Assembly: GCA_027886185.1 (NCBI GenBank)
Contig: WOAB01000158.1
Coordinates: 248,001-312,000, forward strand
Direction of reading: 5' to 3'
DNA from: Rheum nobile
Taxonomy: Eukaryota; Streptophyta; Magnoliopsida; Caryophyllales; Polygonaceae
DNA length: 64,000 nucleotides
In this document: positions 44,901 to 56,639 of the stretch, in pieces
Position numbering within the stretch: the first letter of the stretch is position 1
Layout: every line of letters begins with the position of its first letter
The notes under the pieces: model-generated
Databases searched by the model: none
What the model was told of the DNA's origin: nothing
The model's input: the letters and a program-made list of their open reading frames with translations, nothing else
Made by a program: the position numbers and the translations under genes

Positions 44901-45169
44901 TAGTACATCAAGGCTCTAGCTGATCGTTGTCAAGAAACAACAGAATACTAACATAATACCCACTACTCACTACCTAAGCCCTACATAATACCTACTGGCC
45001 ACTTCCTCCATCTTATCCTTGCCAGCAAACAAGTTGATGTAACTTGTTTCAAGTGATTAAGGTACTCAAACAATATAAGAGGTTAGTGGCCATATTTGTA
45101 CCAAATATGCAAAAATTATATACATCACTGCCTTTTGACGTACCCACTGACCACTTCCTAAGTCGTACA

Positions 45170-46514
45170 TTAACGATGTCTTCTCGCATCCCAAATTTGC
45201 CTTGATATGGTGTCCCTTAAATCCTTCATACCTTCATGCGCAGAAGAGTTTCCCTGCTCCCGTAGGACGGCTAGTGGCACGTCAAGTTCATAGTCAATAT
45301 AGGTGTAATCGATTTTGTACATCAAGATGAAATTGTGGAGGGCAAAACATGAGATGATAAAGTCAATATGGACCTCGATGGGGTAGTTGGGCATGCACTT
45401 CAATATTTTCCACCTTTCTTTCAAGACGCCAAAGCACCTTTCGGTGGTGCCTCATAAAGATGAATGATTCTTGTTAAATGCCTTTTTAGTGTTCTTTGGT
45501 GGATCGTTATTCAATTGTGAACCATGGTAGTTAATGTTAGAATACATGACCAAATATCCTTAATGGTTTGTATAGCCTTTATCCACCAAATAATACTTTC
45601 CTGATACAAATTAGAAACACAATTTTAGAATGCCACACAAATAAAGAACATATTGAACAAACCGAATACTAGTACATTCCTGGTGGGGGTTGAGGGAAAT
45701 TCATGACACTTAGTTGAAGGGCATGGTCGAACAATTTTGCGTCGTGAGCACTGCCTTCCCAGCCAATAGAAATGAATCTTAAAAACATGTTAAAATCACA
45801 AATCGCCATGATGTTGAATGAGCACATGCCCTTCTGACATCTATATGGAATCTGCTGTGCTCGAGGGATGCAAGAATCAACATGTGTCCCATCGATGCAT
45901 CCAATTGCACCCTAAATTGTCATTGTATTAGCTAAATTGGTAATAAATTACTATTTTTAGGCAATCAAATAGTGATATGTACCTTAAAGGACTTGTATAT
46001 GTCATCATGCAATACCTAATCCGGGATAGAAGAAAAAATGTGGTCCCGCAATTGAAGAAGGTCTCAGGCGAGGCCATGAAATCCTTTGTGTCTGCATGTA
46101 GTTGCATCAAAAACTTCATGAATTGTACGACTAATCGTATCTCCAGACCGCTGGAATCTCTCACAAACATCTCGGTTTCACAAACCCAAGGCAATTATGT
46201 ATAGGAAAATACCCAATTTCTCTAAAGTAGTCATGTGTTTGAAAGCTTTTAATCTATGTTTAGCTTCTAACACATCACGCAAATTTAATAGTACGTGCTT
46301 CTCCAGTCGAAATGCATTTATTACCCGAACTTCTGAATTGGACTCTAGCAGTTGTCTCATCCACATCTAGCTCGTAAATTCGGAATTGAAGCACGAGACC
46401 TTGTGGATGAATATGAAGTGCATAAATAAGCATGAGAAATTGCTCAAGTGTCCACTGGCAAATTAGAATAAGTTTAACCTGACGGCTTAAAGGTCTACGA
46501 GCCATGATCAACAA
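45170..46514 (-). pseudogene. PIF/Harbinger DDE transposase
   Basis: Reading down the minus strand: 'MARRPLSRQVKLILICQWTL' (46514), 'INAFRLEKHVLLNLRDVLEA' and 'KLGIFLYIIAL' (46366-46180), then after a splice acceptor near 45914 'GAIGCIDGTHVDSC' (first catalytic Asp), 'FISIGWEGSAHDAKLFDHAL' (second Asp), 'TERCFGVLKERWKILKCMP' (Glu) and 'FALHNFIL', ending at 45170. All three acidic residues of the DDE_Tnp_4 fold are recognisable. Stops near 45660 to 45480 and frame changes near 46350 and 46190 break it. Confidence 0.87.
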
Positions 46515-48340
46515 CCACTGTCAAAATTAACAATCCTGCAAATTAGAATCACTATCACAATATGCATTCTGTTTTTCTTATATGATATGCAATGAAATAC
46601 AAACACAATATGCAAAATGCTTCTGCATAACCTACACATGCATAACTCTTATAATATGCATTAATATGTTGTACCTACTTGAGAACAAATAGTTCATTAC
46701 ATAAGTGCAAACTACAACCATAAAACTTATTGTGCATACACATAGTTCATAACGAAAGTGCAAATCACAAGCATAAAAACAAAGTTCGATCCACATTGAA
46801 TAAAGTATAGTTCAACATGAACAACTCGACATGGACTCAAACAATAAAAAAAAAATTAAACCTCAACAAACCCTAAAGACCTCTCAACCTTATACACTCT
46901 CATCATAGCTCTAGAGTTCCCCTCAACTTCGACAATCTAAAGTTCATTCATGCTAACCTTGAATCATCATTCTTGATTGCCATGAAGATTTGGCAGTTCT
47001 CGTAATTGTTAAGATCGTCAACCACAGAGCATCATGACATGGATCCCTCGGTCAAAAGACAATCCTTTTAACATCCTTTCTATGGCATCCATACAATCCT
47101 CAAGGGTGTAAAATTTAGCCTTTTTCCCTCCCTTGTACGAGGAACTACCCAACTCATCGTCGAAAAAACCCATCATCCTATTGCTATTTTCACCAACCAG
47201 TGCAAGCTGCTTTTGGTACAATGCGGCAGCGAGAGACGTCTTTTTTCTCTTCTTATGTCCACTCATGGATGATCGACTTGAAGAATGAACTAGACTCTGC
47301 ATTGATTGTTGTTCTGGTATGTTAGACCAAAAACAGGAGACGCAGTGCATTTTTGCTGGGTAGAATCCATCAGCTTATCTAGAGTGTCATCATCATTCAG
47401 TTCTACAACATCATCTTTCTCCCCTCCTAAACCATCACCTCTTAAACCATCACCTTCTAAGCCTTTACCTCCTAACCCTTCATCACATTTTTCCTTGGCA
47501 TCATCGCAAGCACCAGATTCATGATCCATAGATAGAGCCACACAATGCCTTCCAATTGTAGTTATACTTCCAAACACAGAATCCAATAACAAATTCAGCT
47601 TAGGATGAATATCGCTACTTCGGAATCTCTTATACCCTTTCACTTCCTAAACAAAAATATCGTACACAATTAATACAAGTTAACCATAACCCTCAACATA
47701 AAAACTAGCAGAAAACTGAATGATACTACCTTGTTCTCTTTTTTTTCCACCACTCATCAGTGGCCGTGATGAGTCCACTACTACAAAATAACGATTTTAG
47801 CCCGGATGTTTTTTTTTACATTAGCCCGGATATATAGCAAAATAGGTCCGGGATTCAGAGTGATGTGATAATAGATCAATTAGCCCGGATGTACAAAACA
47901 CGCTCGGGCTAAATAAACAAACTTTTTAGCCCGGACCATTGTTGATCTATGCTAAATAAGTCCACCTTTTTCAAAAAAAATAAGAGGACACATAAGCCCG
48001 GAAGTATGAAGGTCCGGGCTAAAAAGTCCAATTTTTTTGTTAAAAAAAAGAGGATGCACCACAATAGTATGCAGTCACGACCATCACTACCTTACCAATT
48101 CCATTACCATCATGCAAAAAGTTTGAAAACTGTATTATCTAAACGATGAATTTATTATGTACACGTTCATTACATATAAGTGTAGTATACTAAGATAGTT
48201 TAGAAATCTATAACATTATTACAAGTACTTGAAATATTCATCTCACCACTCACCAATACATGATAATATGGATGAGCACTTCTTCAGACATGAATAAATC
48301 TTTGACGTTGTCAACAATTAATGTGATAGGAGTACCTGGT

Positions 48341-48598
48341 TTAAGTGGCAATCAGTGCCCATTGACACAACCTCAATAGCCACTGTGCACACACTCTATA
48401 ACATTTTCCTTTCTCAGGTGCTTTGGAACGTGACAGATACATGTCGTCTGGAAGTTGTGATCTCGTGGCTGCATGCATCTTAGCCAAGAGAGATGCTCGT
48501 ACCCAGACTGCAAGGAGCATTATCCAAATTAACAATACACTCAATATACAAAGTAAATATATTATGACCTTGAATGGACTAAATCCCAAGAGGATCAA
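48341..48598 (-). other. Unidentified exon-like frame in CACTA 2
   Basis: An open frame with a hydrophobic stretch ('VIIYLLCILSVLLIWIMLLA') and then, after a TTGCAG acceptor-like site, 'VWVRASLLAKMHAATRSQLP'. It ends at a stop at 48341. I do not recognise the parent gene. It follows the HVA22 exons in the same orientation but does not look like the HVA22 C-terminus. Confidence 0.4.
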
Positions 48599-48886
48599 AC
48601 AAGGGATCAGAAGAAATATGCCTAACTAAGGAAAAAAACAAGATTATGGAGCTTGATCTTGTGCATAAAACAAGATATGTACCAATGCACTTAAACAATA
48701 TTTTCTTCATTTTCTCTTGTTTGGGAGTAAGGGGCAAATAGAATAACAATGCTATATCCAAAGTAAGCATAAAAACAAAACAACATAGTGAAATGCTATA
48801 TCCAAAGTAAGCATAACTCAACGACTATGATGCATCAGAGAAATGAATTCAATTTAAGAAAGAAATAAAACAAAATAGTGAAACTT

Positions 48887-49421
48887 ACATCAGCTAATGG
48901 AAGTTGAAGCCACACAAGAAAGGCGAACTTGGCATGGTAGTAGAATGGTGCCATGATGAAAAATAAGGCCAGACAGACTATTAGCTGCCAGTTACATCTT
49001 AATAACCGAGGAATTAAACAAGATCCTATAGTTATATTGGAAGTCTGACCATACAAAAACATAACATCAGCAAGATTAAGGACATGATTGGTAGTACCAT
49101 ACTAGTATAATATCTTGTATTCCCATATTTTAGCCATACTGAATGATCCATAGGCTGTATCAAGAAAGTTGAATTAGTTAATAGCACTAGTCAAGGGGAT
49201 GATATGCAGGAAGGGTGTCTGCCCTTGAGACTCAAAATTGCTATTGTTGAGCATACACAAGGAAATTTAAGGCAGAGTTGTTCACACAGATTATAGGAAA
49301 GGGAAAGAACCTAAAACACTGACTTGCCCAGTACAAGAGACATCTATGATTCTCATTAGGGTCATCTCTTTCAATTGCTTTAGATATAGAGTACACAGGC
49401 AATGCAATTCCTACAGAACAT
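48887..49421 (-). pseudogene. HVA22 (TB2/DP1) gene fragment inside CACTA 2
   Basis: Three exon pieces on the minus strand match the TB2/DP1/HVA22 membrane protein family. At 49421-49310, after a CTTTGCAG acceptor: 'CSVGIALPVYSISKAIERDD' and 'ENHRCLLYWA'. At about 49155-49100: 'YGSFSMAKIWEYKILY'. At about 48950-48888: 'PFYYHAKFAFLVWLQLPLAD', directly followed by a GTAAGT donor. The order and spacing of these blocks is that of HVA22, ER-shaping proteins, perhaps the k-type. Introns are kept, so genomic DNA rather than a transcript was captured. The donor after YWA reads GTCAGT and may be mutated. The C-terminus is missing. Confidence 0.8.
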
Positions 49422-50319
49422 CTGCAAAGGTGAAGAAATGAAATCAAAATGGGCTATTTAGATTTCAGTTTTTAGCAACATAGTAATATACATTTTTATC
49501 TAACTTCAAAGTTTGATCAACCAACCTGCACACAGCCTCGACGAAGAGCACCACCTCCTAAGTTTTTTTTTTGCAAAATCGACTTAGAGAGCTCCTCCCA
49601 AATGGTCCTCTATTAGACCTGTTTTACAAACCTACAAACAAAAGGAACTATTAAACCAAAGAATGGATGATAAAAACTAAGAGTTGGAAAATGAAAACAT
49701 AGTAGAACATAAGACATTGCAATTAGCATTAACAAAATCAAAGACCTCTTTACTGCTTTTGAGGTCCCCCACTTCCTGGCAATAGGAAAATAAACTGTTT
49801 TGAAAAGGATTCTTCATCCAAATGTGATCAGTTCAGAGAGGTAAGAGTTGTGAATTTGTTTGCTACTTGCTTAACAGTCTAATTATAATTAGAGAGTGCA
49901 GTACAACTCCTTTTCACTGAGAGTTTATCTAAATAAACCCTCAATATTACTCAAGATTCCAGACATTTTCTCAGACCACACAAATCATAAATAGTAATAT
50001 GAATGAACCAAAGAAAGGGCCATGTACTTTAAACCAGCAAATGAGCTTAATTTTAAACCAAAAAAGGTTAATGCTTCCATAAGGTTTGCAGCAAATGAGT
50101 TGTAAGAACTAAATTGGAACTATAAGCATTTGAAGGACATGGGCACTCTAAAATTTATCCAATCTTGAGTGTTGTCAGCTATTTCCCCTCTTTCTGTATT
50201 TTCTTGCATCTTTTCACCAAATCTTGTTTTTTTATTCTTAGGCTAAAATGGTATGTAGAATGAATCTTTATACTGTTTGAAGAAGTGTTCACAGTGCTTA
50301 TAGCAATAAGTCATATTCA

Positions 50320-50437
50320 TTTCATACCTTGTTTTGATTTGTTTGTTGAATGAATCTTTTGATGCCACCTGATCTTTTCTATCGTGAGCTGATGGATATT
50401 CACTTTCATGCAGCATATCTGCCGTGGTAAATGGCAA
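50320..50437 (-). other. Second exon-like fragment in CACTA 2
   Basis: 'MPFTTADMLHESEYPSAHDR' continues to 'DSFNKQIKT' and ends at an AAG|GTATGA donor-like site. This suggests another captured exon from an unknown gene in the same orientation as the HVA22 pieces. Confidence 0.4.
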
Positions 50438-52337
50438 TTCACCAAAAAGAAATTAAGGATGCTAAGTACAATTTGTCATCAACTGTAAAGAAATGATAAT
50501 ATATATAGGCTGCTACAGCCTACAAAATTCTATAAGCTATAGCCAACAATAAGACAAATTTGAACTTATATAGTGTGAATCGAAATGATGTAGGGTCCAT
50601 TTGAATATGCCTCAATTTATAAAGCAAATTATGATCCTTAATGTGATCACATGCTTTGATCTTAAACACCATCAAGTCAAAATCGCTTATTTCGGGTGCA
50701 ACTTGATAGAGATTATGGGCATGCATTTGGTTGGATTGAAGTTTCTAATATTAAAAAATCGCAGCAAAACTCCATCAATCAGATTTGAGAATCCCTTACC
50801 TAATTCCGAATAATGCATTCGGTCTAATCAACCGTGATCTAGGAGATTGTAGGATATGATCTCAATTCTTAAATTAATAATACCAATTCAGTTCATTTCT
50901 TTCTAATTTGACATCACAAACACGTACAACATAGCTCGAAAATAATTAAGGCAAAACAAAACGCAATGATCAAGAGAGAATTGAAGCAAACCTGAAAGCT
51001 AAAGTAGGTAGTGAAAATTGTAAGAACAAAGAGAGCAATAGATTGATTATAGAGGAGAAAATTCTAGGAGTTGGGAGTTGAGCATGCACAGACCAACGAT
51101 GCACGGATGATCGATCTCCAATTTAGTGTATTTGTAGCAGTTTAGGTAGCATTGTATAGTTGTGGTAGTCTAGGAATTGCAACATCAACGACGACTATCC
51201 ATTGTTTCAGCAACACCAACGACTGACAGAGATAACGATCAATATACGCCCAAAATCAAATACAAAAAAAAGAGAGAAGTAAGACCATTAGCTAACCGTA
51301 AAACAACAGATTTAGCAACACCAACGATGGAGCACGATTTGGGACCAAATTCGGCACCGACGAATTTCTAGGGTTCAGCATCGGCGAACTAAAGATAAAT
51401 AAACAGAAGAGCCCCAAATTCGGGGTAGAGACGATGAAGAGGAGGGCGATGGATGGAGAGGAGACGCCAAAGACTTCGAGTGAACTTCGACCGGAACTGA
51501 GCAGTAGCACATCAATGGAGGGAGAGGAGAAATTTTGGGCAGAGACGATTTGCGGGGAAGGGATGATTTACGAGTAGAAGAGACAATTTCATTTTATTAA
51601 TAATTAAAAATAGAAATCTTTTAACCCGGGTGGGTCAATGTCCGGAGTATATAATTAAGTCTAAATGCATTAATCAGCCGGAATATTAAGCAGTTTGGTG
51701 TATCTGGCCTATGTTTATTTAAGGGGAATAAGATTTCTACTTAATAGCCGGGATCTTGAAATTAAAAACACGCCCAGGCTATTTTCTCATTACGTTTTCT
51801 CATAATGTTGAGAGTGCAAATAATTTTTTAGCCTGGGCATTCCGCCATATATTCAGGCTCTTTTCTTACCCCCCTCCAAAAAATGTAATTCCGCAATATT
51901 TAATGACTTTTTAGCTCGAATATAGGTGGTCCGGTCTATTTTCTCACGGGATAAAAAATCATTTCTGTACTAGTGGTCCCTTCTCAGAGTCCCAACCGCA
52001 ACCAGTTTCTTGGTACCTTATTCTAGTCCAGAAGGTCCAAATTCCTTTCACATAATCAAACTTGTTCTTGACAATTTCCTTAGTACACTTCATTCCCATT
52101 TGTTCCTCAAAAGTGTTTACAATATCCACCGAAATTTAAAGTCTAACCTTCTCCATGACTGGTCTGATATGCCCAACATATGACAATCAACTTTAGTGTC
52201 AACTCTTTTGTCCATGGAAACTTCAACCCATTGCCATTACTCTGGGATGATTTTTCAGAGTTCTAATTCGATGATTTTCCAAACATTTCCTTTAGAATTT
52301 CCACAATCCAATGTTAAAATCCAGATTTGTAACCCCG

Positions 52338-52360
52338 CCCCCCCCCCCCCCCCCCCCCCC
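52338..52360. repeat. Poly(C) run
   Basis: 23 consecutive C residues preceded by CCCCG. Unusually long for AT-rich plant DNA. The exact length could be affected by sequencing. Confidence 0.9.
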
Positions 52361-52560
52361 TTCAAAATTTCTAATCCAATGGAGCTGGACATATTTGAAA
52401 GAAACACGCTATATGAAATTGACATTACAAAAAAACACATTCATTAAAACGAATTCAACTAAATTCACATTCTATAAACTCATGTGATGGCTTGAAACCT
52501 CACCATATAAATTCAACTAACTCAATACCAGAAAAAAACACTCATTCGATTATAGGAGTT

Positions 52561-55500
52561 TGGATCATATGCGGAGCACTCTTCCCGTACGGACGTGTGG
52601 ATATTCAAACAAATACACTAATCTGAATCATCTGATAGCAACCTTATTATGCATGCTCTAAACACTCATTCCAGTACAACAACCATATAGTAGATGCACT
52701 AAACAAACTTCATCAAATACTTGAATAAGTGTAGGAAATTGTTAAATTAAGCATATTAATAACTTTCAATGGCATTCAAAAATCAGACAAACATATATCA
52801 TGCATGATCATCTAAACATATGCACAAAGCTTTTAATCGATGTTAATTGTCCATTGGAAGAACAATATACTCCTACAATAATCTAAATTGTTCAATTATT
52901 TATTTCCCTGAAAATCGTATTGGCCCATGTTACAACATAAACAAAATCTAGAGGCCAAAACAATGAAAACCCTAAATTCTTTTTCACCCTTATACAGTTA
53001 TACCAGATGCCTAATTCAAACAACTTCAATTTTGTATCACTAATTATATCCAACCACAAATTACAAGCCCTAATTCAAACAACTTCAATTCCATATAGCA
53101 TGCATGTTCACCTAAACATATGCAATCAGATGAACCAATTTAAAAAACCGATTCATAAAACCTAATTTTCTAGTAATCGAGCTCTAGCTCGGGCGTTTTT
53201 TCAAGAATCCCCAATTTGAAGAGAAAACGGCGTTAAATTAGGAAATTCTTGTTTGTGAATTACAACGTCCTAGGTATGGGGTAGACGACAGGGGTGATCT
53301 CAAACACCAAGTGACTGATTTTGCTTCACTTCGCCTACACAGTTTAACCAAATGGTTTGGTTAAACTTCATAAATTGACAAAATAAGAGCAACAATGTAA
53401 TGCTTTATGATTAACGAACCTCAAACGCCTTCGATCTGGAGGAGAGGTAGCTCTAGCAGCATTTCTGATTTTGGGAAGAAAAACCCAAGTTCACGATGCT
53501 TGGGAGAGGTCACTCGATCGGATGTCGAGGAAGATGAGCCTCCTCAATTTGTGATATGTTATCACGTGAAAGGCACGTGTTTTACAGATGCATCATCCCG
53601 TGATAGTCTCGTGTTACCTATTCCAAAAATCTTTTATAGGGCATTTTGGTCATTTTATATGTCATTTACAAAATTCAGCTTGGTCATTTTGAACACCAAT
53701 TTTATTTTCAGCTACATATACTAGCTATAGTGTTCAATAACTACTGTCAGCTATGTCCAACTCCAGCTACTAAATCCAAGTCTAGCTAGAAAAAGCTCCA
53801 ATTATATCGAATAGGCCTTAATATACAATTTAGGTATTTTCATTTTTCTAATTAAAAAACAGGACAATAATTCCTTGCCACTTGTTGATCTCTACGTGTT
53901 AAATATAGTGTGTTTTATTAATCTTCTTGTCGATTTTCTTTACTAGGCTAACATCTCTTGCATTATCTTCCTAATACATTAAAGGAAAAGTCACGTCTAT
54001 AAAAACATTGTGTCATTTGGCAAATTTTATATTTTATATTTGACATCTTCTATAATTGACATTTGCACTTTATCTCTTTTTTTTTATAATTTTTTTAATG
54101 TATTCCACTCTCTCATTTCTTTCCCCTGCTCTCCAATTTACCCTCTTTAAATTCTCAAAATTAAATAAAAAGGACTTGTTGAACATCAAAAATAAATTAT
54201 CACTATTTTTTGTTTTCCTAATTTAGCTCATTTAATTAATGCTACATTTTTGCTTAGTAAGATACTAATTAAAATGATTATTGAATTCTATAGATTCGAC
54301 AATTACAAAGATATGTCTAAACTTAGTAAATGATTTTACTATATATCATATATATATATATATAACAATTAAAATATCAATTGTTTATCTCATACATGGC
54401 ACGAGGACTACAATAGTTAGTTTAATTAGTGGTTTTTAAGAGAAAGAGAGTTTGATTAAGAGAAAGATGAAAGACATTTTAGTACTTCACTTGGTAGGAT
54501 TAGAACTCAATTTTGAAAACTTATACGTAGTAAATGATTATGATAACATGCAATGCAAGTGCAATATGCAAAATATAGGATTTAAATGGGCCAGACCAAC
54601 TATATATCCGATAATTATCCTCAGTGGTGGAATCAAAACTTTTTCGAAGAGTGGGCAAAGTATTTAATAATCTCGTGGTTGAATTTCCTATTTTGTTATA
54701 GGAATTAGCATTCGGTGTATAGTCATTGGTTGTCCGACATGGTGGTTGGACCAGCATGATAAGTCTTTTATCAAAGGGGTAGACGAGTTAGAACTCTAAC
54801 TCATCCAATGCAATGGTTGGACTGGTGTGTCAATAATGTATTATCGAACTCGTGTAATTAAGAAATGATACCTTAACTTCCTAATAAAAATATGATTTTT
54901 TTCTGATTTTGTAAGTTGAAACTTATTTCTCATCATAAAATTTGATATATACCAATTGCATTTAGTATAAAACTAGCCTATTTTATGATTAAAAACCAGT
55001 AAAGTTAATATTATCATTATAATTTACTAATTATGTACACTTGAAAATATTATAGTAAGTTAAATAAAGGCTAGGCCCGTTTCATGATAATAATAAAAAA
55101 AAAAAAATTAGGACATAGGTTAAAATCCCATATATAGGAAGAGTTGATTAATTTTTTTTTGAAATTTCTACTATTTTGTTAAAGGATTTTCTATTTTCTT
55201 TTTAGGGTTATTTTTTCTTAATAGGAATTCATAACATATGCTCTTAATAGAAATTCTCAAGGCATAGGTTAGAAAAACCGGAAAAAAAATAAACCAAAAA
55301 TTGCTGATATATTGGTTGTAGAGACTCGAACACGGGACTTTGAAGTACAAATGCACAACTCATACACCATATGAACAAGCATAGTAATGTATATTTTATT
55401 TGGAAAAATATATATATATATATATATATTTGTGAACCACCAACGGGAACGGCCGACTCCCGCTGGTTTCGCCATTGACAAATTGGAAGACTCCCCCCAT

Positions 55501-55852
55501 ATTAACAAATTTTGGTTTATGTATGTTGTAATTATAAGAGTCCTTATTATCTTCATATTAAATCAATTAATATCCAAAAGATCATATCTATACAATTTTT
55601 TTTGAAAATGATCATTTTTATTTAGCAATAATGAAACCCTTTCCTCTCTTTCAGATGAATACCGCTTGATTAAATTTTTACTTTCAACCCTACAATGTTG
55701 ATTGACTCTATTTCATCATTTTTGTGGTACTAATTTAGACCTTTTTAGCTTAGGTAAATCGTATAGATAATAAATCTTAACCAATTTTTCCATTGATTCA
55801 TTCTAGAATGCTGTATTTTCTTTTGTTGTAATTCAATGTAGATACCTCTACC
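52561..55852. other. Intergenic AT-rich DNA
   Basis: No gene recognised. A palindrome TTTAACCAAA-TGG-TTTGGTTAAA lies at about 53344-53366. A 105-codon plus-strand frame at 53407-53724 starts with a Ser-rich stretch and ends hydrophobic; it matches nothing I know and may be chance. (TA)n runs lie at 54348 and 55408. Confidence 0.45.
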
Positions 55853-56620
55853 TTTACTTTTTTTTTTATACACGGCAAACAATAGGACCCTTCATTAATA
55901 GAATGACAATATTGAATCATCCCAATGGATGATCTTTACAAATTGGTTATAGAAATTGTCGTACATTGAGTTCAAATAGTTGAACTCGTATCTAGATGTC
56001 GGAAGTACCTCAGAGGTAAAATTTGTGTATTGGAGCACATGTTGGAGCTCGAAATGCCAAATGAACTGATGTCATGTTTAGCTAGAAACTTAGTTGCATG
56101 ATTTGCTTCCCTAAACTAATGGTATACATGTACGGAATCAAAGGAAGAAAGTAAACTAGTAATGTCGATAACAATTGAGTGGATTTTCCATAGAATTTTC
56201 CAGGTTTCTTTAATGGAGTTAATGAGAGATAAATTGTCGCCTTCTAAAACTAAATATTTTATGCTCAAACTAACAACTTTGCGAATACCAAGCAAAGTCG
56301 CGAGTGCCTCTATGTGAAGGACAGTGGTATCTGGAATACAGTCACTATAAATGGAAAGAATTGTTCCATTAGAATTACAAATTTCGTGTCCAATGTGGCA
56401 GGAGAAGCCAAGTTTTTTGGAACCGTCAAAGTTTGATTTTGCCCAGCCAGGAGGGATTTTTTTCCATGTCCTATTTGTACTACGTACTCTATTTCGCTTA
56501 ATGACCGATTTATAAGGAGTCGGGGAGCTTAGGGTTGCAGTAGACCAAGATTGGAATTGGAAATATGCTCGGTCGGAGGGTGAGATAGTTTGGTTGTTAT
56601 TATTTTTTTCCAAAAATGAT
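55853..56620 (-). mobile_element. LINE 3' end, 5'-truncated
   Basis: On the minus strand, the RNase H frame is followed by about 250 bp of tail ending in a poly(A) run (T run on the plus strand at about 55857-55868). This is the usual form of a 5'-truncated plant LINE. Target duplications were not identified. Confidence 0.78.
56116..56613 (-). pseudogene. LINE RNase H-like domain
   Basis: The 165-residue open frame contains 'WKKIPPGWAKSNFDGSKKLG', 'HEICNSNGTIL', 'HIEALATLLGIRKVV' and 'YLVLEGDNLSLINSI', giving Asp (FDGS), Glu (IEAL) and Asp (EGDN) of the plant-type RNase H (RVT_3). It would degrade RNA in the RNA-DNA hybrid. It stops at 56116 just before 'FREANHATKFLAKHD', the usual continuation with HxxREAN, so a stop has cut off the C-terminal catalytic part. 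Confidence 0.85.
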
Positions 56621-56639
56621 TTTGTTACGATGATATAAC

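Larger units (their letters stand above)
47776..51975. mobile_element. CACTA transposon 2 carrying gene fragments
   Basis: It starts CACTACTACAAAAT and ends CTGTACTAGTG, with the 3-bp duplication GTC at 47773-47775 and 51976-51978. Subterminal TAGCCCGGA/TCCGGGCTA repeats occur at 47800-48020 and, more degenerate, at 51610-51945. The interior has no transposase but exon-like pieces of cellular genes, including HVA22. It lies exactly inside the Myb/SANT exon of the Harbinger ORF1, which reads through when the element and one GTC are removed. Confidence 0.92.
47018..52200 (-). pseudogene. PIF/Harbinger ORF1, Myb/SANT-like, interrupted
   Basis: The first part (about 52200-51976) shows 'VNTFEEQMGMKCTKEIVKNK', 'FDYVKGIWTFWTRIR' and 'ETGCGWDSEKG', the Myb/SANT-like domain (Myb_DNA-bind_3) of Harbinger accessory proteins. 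It resumes after the CACTA element at 47772 with 'TATDEWWKKKREQ', then an intron of about 85 bp (donor near 47730, acceptor near 47645) and 'EVKGYKRFRSSDIHPKL' (47643 on). An acidic Gly-rich repeat GDGLGG region and the 47350-47018 segment follow. The protein recruits the transposase to element ends in known systems. A frame slip lies near 47330. Confidence 0.78.
44900..52560 (-). mobile_element. PIF/Harbinger transposon, split by CACTA 2
   Basis: On the minus strand it carries the two genes of a PIF/Harbinger element: a Myb/SANT-like ORF1 (52200 to 47018, interrupted) and a DDE transposase (46514 to 45170). The borders are approximate, because I could not identify the short terminal inverted repeats or the TTA/TAA target duplication. 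Stops in the transposase show it is inactive. Confidence 0.75.

Noticed and set aside
53407..53724. Possible 105-residue host protein
   Set aside because: No domain, low-complexity start, hydrophobic end in AT-rich DNA. Not enough to call a gene.
53740..53830. Harbinger-like right terminus near 'aataggcctta'
   Set aside because: No inverse counterpart was found near the presumed left end, so the border was left open.
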